Assembly: GCF_030408915.1 (NCBI RefSeq)
Contig: NZ_CP047654.1
Span: 434,001-498,000 of the forward strand
From: Corynebacterium guangdongense
GTDB lineage: Bacteria; Actinomycetota; Actinomycetes; Mycobacteriales; Mycobacteriaceae
Reading direction: 5' to 3'
Length of the DNA: 64,000 nucleotides
Shown: positions 50,236-63,571 of the stretch, one piece after another
Layout: every line of letters starts with the position of its first letter
Numbering within the stretch: position 1 is the stretch's first letter
Program-made: the position numbers and the translations under genes
The notes under the pieces: model-generated
What the model was told of the DNA's origin: nothing
What the model saw: the letters and a program-made list of their open reading frames with translations, nothing else
Databases searched by the model: none

Positions 50236-50909
50236 GCACACCAGCACTGATCCTCGACCACGTCCGCGTCAGCTATGGCGACGGCGATTCGGTGGTCCAC
50301 GCCCTCGACAATGTCTCGCTGAGCGTCTCGCCCGGGGAGTTCATCGCCGTCGTCGGGCCCTCCGGCTCCGGCAAGTCCACGCTCCTCGCCGTGGCAGGCG
50401 CACTGACCACTCCCGACGACGGCGCGGTCACCATCGCGGGCGAGGACGTCGCCAACGCCACGGACCGGGACCTGGCGCGCATCCGGCGCGAGCACGTCGG
50501 CTTCGTGTTCCAGTCCTCCGGCAACCTGCCCTCCGCCCTGCGCGCCCGCGACCAGCTCGAGCTGGCCGCCCGCGTCCACGGCAGGCGGGGCAGGCGCGGC
50601 AACGAAGAGCTTCTCGACGCCGTCGGCATGGCCCACCGGGCGAACCACCGCCCCGCGACGCTCTCCGGCGGTGAGCGCCAGCGCATCGGCATAGCCCGGG
50701 CCCTGGTCGCGGACCCGGACATTCTGCTCGTCGACGAACCCACCGCCGCCCTGGACCGGCAACGGTCCCACGAGATCGTGCGGCTTCTCGCCGAGGAGTG
50801 TCACGGGCACAACGTGGCGGGCGTGATGGTCACGCACGACCTCGAGGTCATCGAGCACTGCGACCGGGTATTCGAAATGGTGGACGGAACGCTGACCGCG
50901 ACCCGGTAG
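50232..50909 (+). CDS. ABC transporter ATP-binding protein (LolD/MacB-like)
   Basis: 225 residues. Walker A GPSGSGKSTLL, Q-loop FQSSGNLPSALRARDQLE, signature LSGGERQRIGIARAL, Walker B ILLVDEPTAALD and switch VTHDLEVIEHCDRVFEM. Coupled to the permease through ATGA overlap. Energises export. Confidence 0.93.
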   Translation: MSTPALILDHVRVSYGDGDSVVHALDNVSLSVSPGEFIAVVGPSGSGKSTLLAVAGALTTPDDGAVTIAGEDVANATDRDLARIRREHVGFVFQSSGNLPSALRARDQLELAARVHGRRGRRGNEELLDAVGMAHRANHRPATLSGGERQRIGIARALVADPDILLVDEPTAALDRQRSHEIVRLLAEECHGHNVAGVMVTHDLEVIEHCDRVFEMVDGTLTATR

Positions 50910-50919
50910 CATTCCGGAC

Positions 50920-51513
50920 ATGCCCAGAATCTCGGAACCATCGGTCGCCGAACACCGTGCGGCCCAGCACCAGGCCGTGCTCGAGGCCGCGGAGAAGCTG
51001 ATCGTCGCCTCCGACGGCACCATGCCGTCCTTGGCCGAGGTGGCCACCGAGGTGGGCCTGGCGCGGTCGAGCGTGTACCTGTACGCCTCCTCGCGGCAGG
51101 ACCTGCTGATTCAGCTGCTGCTCAAGGCCATCCCGGCCTGGACCCGGTCACTGCGCGAGGCCGTGACAACGGTGGACGAGGGGCCGGGGAACCGGATCGC
51201 CGCCTACGTGAACGTCACCCTCGATCTCTTCCTCAGCGGTCGCCACGGGCCCCTGATGGCGGCGGCGCAGCAGTATCCCGACGCGTTCACGGATGAGCGG
51301 GTCCGCGCCGCGCACGACGCCCTCGGCCCGGCCCGGGTTGAGCTGGTCGGCGACGTCGGCCCGGCCTTCGACCTGATCGACGCGGCCATCGCGCGGGGGG
51401 CGGAGCTGGTTCAGGACCGCGGGGAGGACGAGGCCGTCGTCAGGCTGACGGTGGAACGCATGGCGCGGGCCGCCGTCGAGACGGATTTGGCGGATCCCGG
51501 GTCGGTGCTCTAA
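50920..51513 (+). CDS. TetR-family transcriptional regulator
   Basis: 197 residues. The HTH is at residues about 15–55 (VLEAAEKLIVASDG…SLAEVATEVGLARSSVYLYASSRQDLLIQLLL); the C-terminal half is a ligand-binding helical domain. It follows the ABC genes by 10 bp and also has TAGCAT 7 nt before ATG, giving it its own leaderless transcript. It is the likely repressor binding the twin palindromes at 49004–49040. Confidence 0.9.
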   Translation: MPRISEPSVAEHRAAQHQAVLEAAEKLIVASDGTMPSLAEVATEVGLARSSVYLYASSRQDLLIQLLLKAIPAWTRSLREAVTTVDEGPGNRIAAYVNVTLDLFLSGRHGPLMAAAQQYPDAFTDERVRAAHDALGPARVELVGDVGPAFDLIDAAIARGAELVQDRGEDEAVVRLTVERMARAAVETDLADPGSVL

Positions 51514-51684
51514 CGTCAACACCCGAAGTTTGAACGGATTAAACGCCGTGCTCAAGTTTCACCGAAGACCGTCGGCCGTCTCCCCACGGGGAGATCGAAG
51601 GAGTCCATACCCTGGACCGGCCCACGCAGGCGACACTTCAGCGGATCGTGCTTGTGGTTCACGTCAGTGGGCCCCGCGCCATCA

Positions 51685-51714
51685 CGCCCTGTGCCTCCTG
51701 CACGGGGCGTTTTT
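51685..51714 (+). terminator. Attenuator/terminator in the rplJL leader
   Basis: CGCCCTGTGC (51685–51694) pairs with GCACGGGGCG (51700–51709), followed by TTTTT. It lies between the TetR gene and rplJ, in a 250-nt leader that also contains other stems (GTCTCCCCACGGGGAGAT). This matches the L10-leader arrangement, where L10–L7/L12 binding controls rplJL. Confidence 0.8.
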
Positions 51715-51765
51715 ACGTCTCGGGCGGACACACACTAGCAATTAAGGGAAGGAGGCGTAAAGGAC

Positions 51766-52293
51766 ATGGCAAACGCAAAGAACATTGCATCGGTCGCCGA
51801 TCTGAAGGAGCGCTTCGGCGCTGCTGACTCCATCGTGCTCACCGAGTACCGCGGCCTGACTGTCCAGCAGCTCGCAGAGCTGCGTGGCAACCTCGGCTTC
51901 GATGTCGACCTGCACGTCGCCAAGAACACCCTGATCAAGATCGCTGCCACCGAGCAGGGAATTGACGGCCTTGACGAGCACCTCGTCGGCCCGACCGCAG
52001 TCGCCTTTATCAAGGGCGAGGCAGTCGACGCCGCCAAGGTCATGAAGGACTTCGCGAAGAACCACGAAGCCTTCGTCGTCAAGGGTGGCTACATGGACGG
52101 CAACGCTCTGTCTGCCGACCAGGTCAAGGCCATCGCCGACCTCGATAACCGCGAGACCACCCTCGCGAAGATCGCCGGCGCCATGAAGGGCAACTTGTCG
52201 AAGGCCGCAGGCCTGTTCAACGCTCCCGCTTCCAAGGCTGCTCGCGCTGTCTCTGCACTGCAGGACAAGAAGCAGTCCGAGGGCGAGAACTAA
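51766..52293 (+). CDS. rplJ: 50S ribosomal protein L10
   Basis: 175 residues ([17 protein letters not shown]…). [19 protein letters not shown] and [10 protein letters not shown] are typical; the C-terminal helix binds L7/L12 dimers. GGAAGGAGG lies upstream. Its mRNA leader has an attenuator-like hairpin. Confidence 0.97.
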   Translation: MANAKNIASVADLKERFGAADSIVLTEYRGLTVQQLAELRGNLGFDVDLHVAKNTLIKIAATEQGIDGLDEHLVGPTAVAFIKGEAVDAAKVMKDFAKNHEAFVVKGGYMDGNALSADQVKAIADLDNRETTLAKIAGAMKGNLSKAAGLFNAPASKAARAVSALQDKKQSEGEN

Positions 52294-52305
52294 ACACGCT
52301 GTTCT

Positions 52306-52325
52306 CCCGCGGCGCACGCCGCGGG
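52306..52325 (+). terminator. Stem-loop between rplJ and rplL
   Basis: CCCGCGGC (52306–52313) / GCCGCGGG (52318–52325), 4-nt loop, no T-run. Possibly adjusts rplJ:rplL stoichiometry by processing or partial termination. Confidence 0.55.
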
Positions 52326-52383
52326 AACCACATTCACACATCACATCGGGTCCGAACATTCGGGCCCAGGAAAGGAAGCCACC

Positions 52384-52767
52384 ATGGCTAAGCTGTCTAA
52401 GGACGAGCTCATTGAGCAGTTCAAGGAAATGACCCTCATCGAGCTCTCCGAGTTCCTGACCGAGTTCGAAGAGGTCTTCGACGTCACCGCCGCCGCTCCG
52501 GTCGCCGTCGCCGCTGCCGCTCCGGCCGCCGGCGAGGCTGCCGCTGAGGAGAAGGACGAGTTCGACGTCGTCCTGACCGACGCCGGCGCCAAGAAGATCG
52601 GCGTCATCAAGGTCGTCCGTGAGCTCGTCTCCGGCCTGGGCCTGAAGGAAGCCAAGGAGCTCGTTGAGTCCGCTCCGAAGGCCATCCTCGAGGGTGCATC
52701 CAAGGACGACGCTGAGGCTGCCAAGGCCAAGCTGGAAGAGGCCGGCGCCTCCGTCGAGCTCAAGTAG
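52384..52767 (+). CDS. rplL: 50S ribosomal protein L7/L12
   Basis: 127 residues. N-terminal dimerisation domain ([15 protein letters not shown]), Ala/Pro-rich hinge ([17 protein letters not shown]), C-terminal factor-binding domain ([32 protein letters not shown]). AGGAAG precedes ATG. Terminator downstream. Confidence 0.98.
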   Translation: MAKLSKDELIEQFKEMTLIELSEFLTEFEEVFDVTAAAPVAVAAAAPAAGEAAAEEKDEFDVVLTDAGAKKIGVIKVVRELVSGLGLKEAKELVESAPKAILEGASKDDAEAAKAKLEEAGASVELK

Positions 52768-52783
52768 TTTCGACTCCACAGTC

Positions 52784-52821
52784 AATCCCTGTCACCGCGG
52801 TTCTTCCGCGGGGCGGGGATT
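52784..52821 (+). terminator. Terminator after rplL
   Basis: AATCCC … GGGATT outer stem with inner CCGCGG/CCGCGG pairing around a TTCTT loop, followed by TTCC. It separates rplL from the convergent flavoenzyme. Confidence 0.7.
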
Positions 52822-52864
52822 TCCTGGCTTTCGGGGGCGGGGGCGGGCCGACGCCGCCCGGGCC

Positions 52865-54046
52865 TCAGCGCCCTGCCGCGACCTGTACCCCGGGAAAACG
52901 CAGCGGGTCGAACATCGGGACCCCGGTGGACAGTGAGCCGGACTCCACCAGATCGGCGAGCAGCTCCCCGACGGCTGGGGCAAACTTGAAACCGTGGCCG
53001 GAGAAACCACAGGCGAGGACGACGTTCTCGTGCCCGGCCCGGGGGTCTCTGCCGATGACGAAGTTCTTGTCCGGTGTACTGGTGTACATGCAGGCCTTGG
53101 CGTCGATGAACTCCGCGTCGGCAAGCGCGGGGGAGATGAGGGCCAGACGGGCCCGCAGTGCGGCGACCTCGGCGGGTGAGACTGTGCGGTCAAGGGTGTC
53201 CGGCGAGGTCGGCAGGCCGTTATGGTGCGCGGCGACCTTCACACCGGGCACCTCACCCTCGAGCCACGGGAATCCGTAGATGTGCTCGCCCGTGCCGTTG
53301 TCGTGGATGAACACGGGGCCGTCCCGGAACTCGGCCTCAAAGACGGCGGGGCGCAGCCAGTACATCAGCTGCCTTTCCACGGTGAGCGGGACATTGAGCT
53401 GGCCCAGGAGGCGAGGGGTCCAGGCCCCGGCGGTCACGACGGCCTTGCGCGCCGTCACCGTGGTGGAACGGCCGTCGCGGGAGACGTCCACTGTCACGCC
53501 CCCGGCAGTCGGGGTGATGGACACCACCTCGGTGTTCTCCCAGACCTCCGCGCCGTGCTCTTGCGCCCGGGCGACCTGCGCGGTGATCGTCTCCTCCGGG
53601 ATGACAAAACCGGCGGTGTCATCGTGGAAGACGGTGTCGGTGTCCGCGGGGGAGAACTGCGGGAACCTGCGGCGGGCGTCGGCAAGCGAGAGGGTGGAAT
53701 ACGGCAGGCCGTGATCGCGGGCGGCCAGCAGTGAGCCGGTGATGATGGCGGAGGACGCCGGGCCGAAGGAGACGCCGCCGGTGCGGAAGAAAAGGCCGTT
53801 ACCGCCGTGCCCACGCTGCCAGGCGTCCAGGTCGTCCCAGAGTTCATAGGCGCGGCGCAGCACCGGCACGTAGTCGGGGTGTTCGAAATAGGATTGGTGG
53901 ATCATGCGGGAACCCCCGTGGCTGGAACCGAGGGCGTGGGCGAGGGTGAACTGCTCCAGGCCCAGTACCCGGTGGCCACGCCGGGCCAGGTGATCCAGCG
54001 CCGCCGACCCCATCGCGCCGACACCCACGACTACCGCATCCCACAC
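52865..54046 (-). CDS. solA: Monomeric sarcosine oxidase / N-methyltryptophan oxidase-like flavoenzyme
   Basis: 393 residues. FAD motif VVVGVGAMGSAALDHLARRGHRVLGLEQF; KACMYTSTPDKNFVIGRDPR includes the Cys that covalently holds FAD in the MSOX family. Probably oxidises an N-methyl amino acid to an amine, formaldehyde and peroxide; substrate uncertain. GTG start. Confidence 0.87.
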   Translation of the reverse strand: MWDAVVVGVGAMGSAALDHLARRGHRVLGLEQFTLAHALGSSHGGSRMIHQSYFEHPDYVPVLRRAYELWDDLDAWQRGHGGNGLFFRTGGVSFGPASSAIITGSLLAARDHGLPYSTLSLADARRRFPQFSPADTDTVFHDDTAGFVIPEETITAQVARAQEHGAEVWENTEVVSITPTAGGVTVDVSRDGRSTTVTARKAVVTAGAWTPRLLGQLNVPLTVERQLMYWLRPAVFEAEFRDGPVFIHDNGTGEHIYGFPWLEGEVPGVKVAAHHNGLPTSPDTLDRTVSPAEVAALRARLALISPALADAEFIDAKACMYTSTPDKNFVIGRDPRAGHENVVLACGFSGHGFKFAPAVGELLADLVESGSLSTGVPMFDPLRFPGVQVAAGR

Positions 54047-54120
54047 GACCGAGGAACCTCCCAGGAAGACAACCGAAAATCATCATTTTACCTGTTCATT
54101 TCCCAGCTAGGCTGATAATC

Positions 54121-54558
54121 ATGGATATGACAGGCAGGGATTCGGACATGGACGATCTCGACCCCATGGACGACGATTACGAGGAGCTCGATGCGCAGCG
54201 GGCGGATCTCGGCCCGCTCACCTCACCCGGGGCGGAGGAGGTGCTCCGCGACATCGAGAGCGACGGCCTCCGGCTCGAAGAGTCCCTCGACGTGGCCGAC
54301 AGCGAGTACATCGAGGCGGAGGAGGGCGCCCGCATCATCGTGCTGGCCCACCTGGCCGCGGGGGAGGAATCCGACCTTCCCTCCGGTCTCGACGAGGGGG
54401 AGCGGGAGCAGCTGCGGGACCCGCGGACGCTGGAGGCGCTGCACGAACTGCTCAACACCGTCCTCTACGACACGCGCTCGGAGCTGCGTCAGGAGCGCCG
54501 GGCCGAGGGCGTGCTCAACGACTGGGTAGAGCTGAACCGCTGGCCGCAACCTGGATAG
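54121..54558 (+). CDS. Hypothetical acidic protein
   Basis: 145 residues, strongly acidic at the N-terminus (DSDMDDLDPMDDDYEELDAQ). The rest appears helical, with many Glu/Leu/Arg. No domain recognised. Two starts fit the leaderless spacing: TAGGCT 7 nt before ATG 54121, or GATAAT 7 nt before ATG 54127 (MTGRDSD). Confidence 0.75.
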   Translation: MDMTGRDSDMDDLDPMDDDYEELDAQRADLGPLTSPGAEEVLRDIESDGLRLEESLDVADSEYIEAEEGARIIVLAHLAAGEESDLPSGLDEGEREQLRDPRTLEALHELLNTVLYDTRSELRQERRAEGVLNDWVELNRWPQPG

Positions 54559-54585
54559 TCAGGAAGCGCAGGTACACTTTCCCGC

Positions 54586-55563
54586 ATGCTCCCCAAGTCC
54601 CGCATCTTTTCAGCAACGCTCGTCGGTCTCGGTGTGGCGCTCGTCGCCGGCGGTGCCGCGGCCCCGGCGTTCCTGAACTATGACGGGCGTCTTCCCCTGG
54701 ACCTGGGCAACACCACGTGGACCCTCCGCGACGACTCGGCCAGCACCCGGCTGATCACCGACGGGCGCGTGCTCGAGGTGCCGGTGACCCGCCAGCTGCA
54801 CCTGGACGTCCAGCAGCCGGCGACGCAGGACGTGGCGGGGGTGCGGATCGGCTCGACGTGGATGCGCGACTCCTTCCAGGACGAGCAGGAGCGGCTGATC
54901 GAGGCGTCCACGTGGAGTTACACGATGGACCGCGTCAGCGGGCAGGCGCAGACCCCGGCGACGCTGGCGCACACCATAGGCATGCCCCCGGAGGAGGTGG
55001 ACGTCGACGGGGTCTGGCTGAAGTTCCCCTCGGACGCTGAGCAGACCACCTATGACGTCTTCGACGAGACCCTGCGCCAGGCCCGGCCCGCCACCTACAT
55101 CGATTCCCAGGAGCGTGAGGGGCGCACCATCCACCACTACCGCCAGGTGATCGAACCCACGAACGTCGCCGAGCTGCACGACGGTCTCTTCGTCGCCGGG
55201 GAAATCGACGGACGGCCGGCGCCGCTGTTCCATTCGGTCACCCGCGACCTGTACGTCGACCAGATCAGCGGCGTCGTCATCGACGCGGAGGTGGCGGTCG
55301 ACGACTATTACGCCTTCACCGCGGAAGGCCCGGAGCGTCAGACCGTCCTCACCTTCGAGGGGGAGCGGGATGAGGCGCAGGTGGCCGCGGCCCTCGCGGA
55401 GGTCAAGGACATCCATGGTCAGGCCACCGCGCGGCTTATCCAGTGGGCGGTCATCGGGGTGGGGGTCCTGCTCGCCCTGGCGGGGCTGATCGGCGCCTTC
55501 GCCACGGGCGCGCGCACCCGGCGGCGGCCGCCGGGCGGGGGCGACGCCGGCTCGGGGCAGTGA
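54586..55563 (+). CDS. DUF3068 / PorA-family secreted membrane protein
   Basis: 325 residues. An N-terminal signal/anchor (IFSATLVGLGVALVAGGAAAPAFLNYDGRLPLDL) is followed by an extracytoplasmic beta-rich domain and a C-terminal helix (about 285–307). This is the DUF3068 layout of mycolic-acid bacteria, where some members are called PorA-like; porin function is unproven. TACACT lies 7 nt before ATG. Confidence 0.85.
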   Translation: MLPKSRIFSATLVGLGVALVAGGAAAPAFLNYDGRLPLDLGNTTWTLRDDSASTRLITDGRVLEVPVTRQLHLDVQQPATQDVAGVRIGSTWMRDSFQDEQERLIEASTWSYTMDRVSGQAQTPATLAHTIGMPPEEVDVDGVWLKFPSDAEQTTYDVFDETLRQARPATYIDSQEREGRTIHHYRQVIEPTNVAELHDGLFVAGEIDGRPAPLFHSVTRDLYVDQISGVVIDAEVAVDDYYAFTAEGPERQTVLTFEGERDEAQVAAALAEVKDIHGQATARLIQWAVIGVGVLLALAGLIGAFATGARTRRRPPGGGDAGSGQ

Positions 55564-55886
55564 CGGCGATCCGGAGTCGGTTTGGGGCGGAGCGCGATCT
55601 CGGTGGTAGGCTGACCGGAAATCAGGGCGACACGCGGGATGGGTCGCTCGCCTTTACAGGCATCAAAAAATGGTATAGGGTACAACGTTGCGCTGGAATC
55701 TGATCCGGGGTCGCGGTACGAGCCTTGTTTAACGGACTTGAGAAAGTCAACTTGACAAGGTGACTTTTTGCTATTCCGGGGTCATTTTCCACAGCAGACC
55801 GAATGCTAAAATACCAGCGGAATGGGCGGATCCCTGTTAGCCAGAGTGGGGACCGCCATCCGCGTGAGGTGCTGGAAGGACCCATC
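55564..55886 (+). promoter_or_regulatory. rpoB upstream region: terminator-like hairpin, TTGACA, extended -10
   Basis: About 320 bp without a gene. A hairpin AAAGTCA…TGACTTTTT (about 55744–55769) may terminate the upstream transcript. TTGACA at 55752–55757 lies inside it. The best promoter is the extended -10 TGCTAAAAT (55804–55812) with a weak -35. The leader to the rpoB start would be about 70 nt and contains GGAAGGA (55874–55880). Confidence 0.6.
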
Positions 55887-58800
55887 TTGGCAGTCTCCCG
55901 CCAGACCAAGTCAGTGGCCGACATCCCTGGAACTCCGAAGCGATACTCTTTCGCGAAGATCACGGAGCCAGTCGAAGTCCCGGGCCTCCTCGACGTTCAG
56001 CTCGATTCTTTCGCATGGCTCGTCGGTGCGCCTGATTGGCGCGCCCGCGAGCAGGAAGAGCGTGGGCAGGACACCCGCATCACGAGCGGACTCGAGGACA
56101 TCCTGGAGGAACTCAGCCCGATCACCGATTACTCGGGCAACATGTCCCTGACCCTCTCCGAACCGCGCTTCGAGCCGGTCAAGCACTCCGTCGACGAGTG
56201 CAAGGAGAAGGACATGAACTACTCCGCGCAGCTCTACGTCACCGCGGAGTTCGAGAACAAGGAGTCTCTCGAAATCAAGTCCCAGACCGTGTTCATCGGC
56301 GATTTCCCGCTGATGACCGACAAGGGCACCTTCATCGTCAACGGCACCGAGCGTGTCGTCGTCTCCCAGCTCGTCCGCTCCCCGGGCGTGTACTTCGACA
56401 TGTCCATCGACAAGTCGACCGAGCGCCCGCTGCATGCGGTCAAGGTCATCCCGTCCCGCGGCGCCTGGCTGGAGTTCGACGTCGACAAGAAGGACACCGT
56501 CGGCGTCCGCATCGACCGCAAGCGTCGTCAGCCGGTCACCGTGCTGCTCAAGGCGCTGGGTTGGTCCACCGAGAAGATCACCGAGCGCTTCGGCTTCTCC
56601 GAGCTGATGATGACCACCCTCGAGAACGACGGCATCGCCAACACGGACGAGGCCCTGCTCGAGATCTACCGCAAGCAGCGCCCGGGTGAGCAGCCGACCC
56701 GCGATCTGGCCATGAGCCTGATCGAGAACGCCTTCTTCAACGCCAAGCGCTACGACCTGGCCAAGGTCGGCCGCTACAAGGTCAACCGCAAGCTCGGCCT
56801 GGGCGGCGACCACGACGGTCTGACCACCCTGACCGAAGAGGACATCGCCACCACCATCGAGTACCTCGTGCGTCTGCACGCCGGTGAGCGCGAGATGACC
56901 TCCCCGGACGGCACCACCATCCCGCTGAACACCGACGACATCGACCACTTCGGCAACCGTCGTCTGCGCACCGTCGGCGAGCTGATCCAGAACCAGGTCC
57001 GCGTCGGCCTGTCCCGCATGGAGCGTGTCGTGCGCGAGCGCATGACCACCCAGGACGCCGAGGCCATCACCCCGACCTCGCTGATCAACGTGCGCCCGGT
57101 CTCCGCGGCCATCCGCGAGTTCTTCGGCACCTCCCAGCTGTCCCAGTTCATGGACCAGAACAACTCGCTGTCGGGCCTGACCCACAAGCGTCGTCTGTCC
57201 GCGCTGGGCCCGGGCGGTCTGTCCCGTGAGCGCGCCGGCATCGAGGTCCGAGACGTCCACCCGTCCCACTACGGCCGCATGTGCCCGATTGAGACCCCTG
57301 AGGGACCGAACATCGGTCTGATCGGCTCCCTGGCTCAGTACGCGCGCGTCAACCCCTTCGGGTTCATCGAGACCCCGTACCAGAAGGTCGTCGACGGCCG
57401 CGTCACCGGTGAGATCGACTTCCTCACCGCCGACGAGGAGGATCGCTACGCCATCGCGCAGGCGACCACCGAGCAGGACGAGGACGGCAACCTGGTCGAG
57501 GAACGCATCGAGGTCCGCCTCAAGGACGGCGACATCGCCGTCGCCTCGGCCGCCAACGTCGACTACCTCGACATCTCCCCGCGCCAGATGGTCTCCGTCG
57601 GCACCGCCATGATTCCGTTCCTGGAGCATGACGACGCCAACCGTGCCCTCATGGGCGCCAACATGCAGAAGCAGGCGGTGCCGCTGCTGCGTGCGGAGTC
57701 CGCCTACGTCGGCACCGGCATCGAGTCCCGCGCCGCCTACGACGCGGGTGACATGGTCATCTCCGTCAAGGCCGGTGTGGTGGAGAACGTCTCCGCCGAC
57801 TACATCACCATCATGGACGACAACGGCATCCGTGACTCCTACCAGCTGCGCAAGTTCGAGCGCACCAACCAGGGCACCTGCTACAACCAGAAGCCGCTGG
57901 TCGACCTCGGCCAGCGTGTCGAGGCCGGCCAGGTCATCGCCGACGGCCCGGGCACCAAGGACGGCGAGCTCGCCCTCGGCCGCAACCTGCTGGTCGCCTT
58001 CATGCCGTGGGAGGGCCACAACTACGAGGATGCGATCATCCTCAACCAGTCCGTGGTCGAGCAGGACATCCTGACCTCCATCCACATCGAGGAGCACGAG
58101 ATCGACGCCCGCGACACCAAGCTCGGTGCCGAGGAGATCACCCGTGAGATCCCGAACGTGTCCGAGGACGTCCTGCGCGACCTCGACGACCGCGGCATCG
58201 TGCGCATCGGCGCCGACGTCCGCGACGGCGACATCCTCGTCGGCAAGGTCACCCCGAAGGGCGAGACCGAGCTGACCCCGGAGGAGCGTCTGCTGCGCGC
58301 CATCTTCGGCGAGAAGGCCCGCGAGGTCCGCGACACCTCCCTGAAGGTTCCGCACGGTGAGCAGGGCAAGGTCATCGGCGTCACCCGCTTCTCCCGCGAG
58401 GACGACGACGATCTGGCCCCGGGCGTCAACGAGATGATCCGCGTCTACGTCGCCACCAAGCGCAAGATCCAGGACGGCGACAAGATGGCCGGCCGCCACG
58501 GCAACAAGGGCGTCGTCGGCAAGATCCTCCCGCCGGAGGACATGCCGTTCATGGCCGACGGCACGCCGGTCGACATCATCCTGAACACCCACGGTGTTCC
58601 GCGCCGTATGAACATCGGCCAGGTCCTCGAGATCCACCTGGGCTGGCTGGCGCACGCCGGCTGGACCGTGGACCCGGAGGACCCGAAGAACGAGGAACTG
58701 ATCAAGACCCTGCCGAAGGAGCTCTACGACGTCCCGGCCGGCTCCCTGACCGCCACCCCGGTGTTCGACGGCGCCTCCAACCAGGAGCTCGCCGGCCTGC

Positions 58801-59360
58801 TGGCCAACTCCAAGCCGAACCGGGACGGCGACGTCATGGTCGACCCGGACGGCAAGGCCCAGCTCTTCGACGGCCGCTCCGGCGAGCCGTTCAAGTACCC
58901 GGTCTCCGTGGGCTACATGTACATGCTCAAGCTGCACCACCTGGTCGACGAGAAGATTCACGCCCGTTCCACCGGCCCGTACTCCATGATCACCCAGCAG
59001 CCGCTGGGCGGTAAGGCGCAGTTCGGTGGCCAGCGCTTCGGCGAGATGGAGGTGTGGGCGATGCAGGCGTACGGCGCCGCCTACACCCTCCAGGAGCTGC
59101 TGACCATCAAGTCCGATGACGTCGTCGGCCGCGTGAAGGTCTACGAGGCCATCGTCAAGGGCGACAACATCCCGGATCCGGGCATCCCGGAGTCCTTCAA
59201 GGTCCTCCTCAAGGAGCTGCAGTCCCTGTGCCTGAACGTCGAGGTCCTCTCGGCCGACGGCACCCCGATGGAGCTCACCGGCGACGATGACGACGAGGCC
59301 ACCTCCTCGCTGGGCATCAACCTGTCCCGCGACGAGGGCTCCTCGGCGGACATCGCCTAA
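55887..59360 (+). CDS. rpoB: DNA-directed RNA polymerase subunit beta
   Basis: 1157 residues from the TTG at 55887 ([21 protein letters not shown]), which has GGAAGGA 6 nt upstream. GTG at 55869 would add six residues (VLEGPI) and is the start used in some corynebacterial annotations. The rifampicin pocket region reads [30 protein letters not shown] with wild-type residues at the common resistance sites. [17 protein letters not shown] and the C-terminal [20 protein letters not shown] are intact. Confidence 0.98.
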   Translation: MAVSRQTKSVADIPGTPKRYSFAKITEPVEVPGLLDVQLDSFAWLVGAPDWRAREQEERGQDTRITSGLEDILEELSPITDYSGNMSLTLSEPRFEPVKHSVDECKEKDMNYSAQLYVTAEFENKESLEIKSQTVFIGDFPLMTDKGTFIVNGTERVVVSQLVRSPGVYFDMSIDKSTERPLHAVKVIPSRGAWLEFDVDKKDTVGVRIDRKRRQPVTVLLKALGWSTEKITERFGFSELMMTTLENDGIANTDEALLEIYRKQRPGEQPTRDLAMSLIENAFFNAKRYDLAKVGRYKVNRKLGLGGDHDGLTTLTEEDIATTIEYLVRLHAGEREMTSPDGTTIPLNTDDIDHFGNRRLRTVGELIQNQVRVGLSRMERVVRERMTTQDAEAITPTSLINVRPVSAAIREFFGTSQLSQFMDQNNSLSGLTHKRRLSALGPGGLSRERAGIEVRDVHPSHYGRMCPIETPEGPNIGLIGSLAQYARVNPFGFIETPYQKVVDGRVTGEIDFLTADEEDRYAIAQATTEQDEDGNLVEERIEVRLKDGDIAVASAANVDYLDISPRQMVSVGTAMIPFLEHDDANRALMGANMQKQAVPLLRAESAYVGTGIESRAAYDAGDMVISVKAGVVENVSADYITIMDDNGIRDSYQLRKFERTNQGTCYNQKPLVDLGQRVEAGQVIADGPGTKDGELALGRNLLVAFMPWEGHNYEDAIILNQSVVEQDILTSIHIEEHEIDARDTKLGAEEITREIPNVSEDVLRDLDDRGIVRIGADVRDGDILVGKVTPKGETELTPEERLLRAIFGEKAREVRDTSLKVPHGEQGKVIGVTRFSREDDDDLAPGVNEMIRVYVATKRKIQDGDKMAGRHGNKGVVGKILPPEDMPFMADGTPVDIILNTHGVPRRMNIGQVLEIHLGWLAHAGWTVDPEDPKNEELIKTLPKELYDVPAGSLTATPVFDGASNQELAGLLANSKPNRDGDVMVDPDGKAQLFDGRSGEPFKYPVSVGYMYMLKLHHLVDEKIHARSTGPYSMITQQPLGGKAQFGGQRFGEMEVWAMQAYGAAYTLQELLTIKSDDVVGRVKVYEAIVKGDNIPDPGIPESFKVLLKELQSLCLNVEVLSADGTPMELTGDDDDEATSSLGINLSRDEGSSADIA

Positions 59361-59372
59361 GACCCGCGCCTG

Positions 59373-59410
59373 GTCCCGCGTCGGCAAGCACCGGCTTGAC
59401 GACGCGGGAC
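59373..59410 (+). terminator. Stem-loop between rpoB and rpoC
   Basis: GTCCCGCGTCG (59373–59383) pairs perfectly with CGACGCGGGAC (59400–59410), an 11-bp stem with a 16-nt loop and no T-run. More likely a processing or stability element than a full terminator. Confidence 0.6.
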
Positions 59411-59476
59411 GCTCGACACAATTTTCTATATACGCCAAAACAACATCCCTCCACTGAGGAGGGGAAAGGGAGTTAC

Positions 59477-63481
<4,005 letters not shown>

Positions 63482-63515
63482 GCTGACCGGCTTATCTGGC
63501 TAGCACGGTCTGCGT

Positions 63516-63567
63516 GCCGACGCCTCGGCGTCTCCCCAGTGCGGGAGGCCCGGGGCGTCGGCCTTTT
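63516..63567 (+). terminator. Terminator after rpoC
   Basis: GCCGACGCC (63516–63524) pairs with GGCGTCGGC (63554–63562), with internal stems in between, followed by CTTTT. It may serve both rpoC and the convergent gene. Confidence 0.8.
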
Positions 63568-63571
63568 CCGG

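Noticed and set aside
55911..59438. 1175-residue open frame antisense to rpoB
   Set aside because: It mirrors rpoB codons; its composition (Asp/Val/Leu/Gly-rich, repeated VDDDVV-type runs) is typical of antisense shadows in high-GC genes, and no homology pattern is visible.
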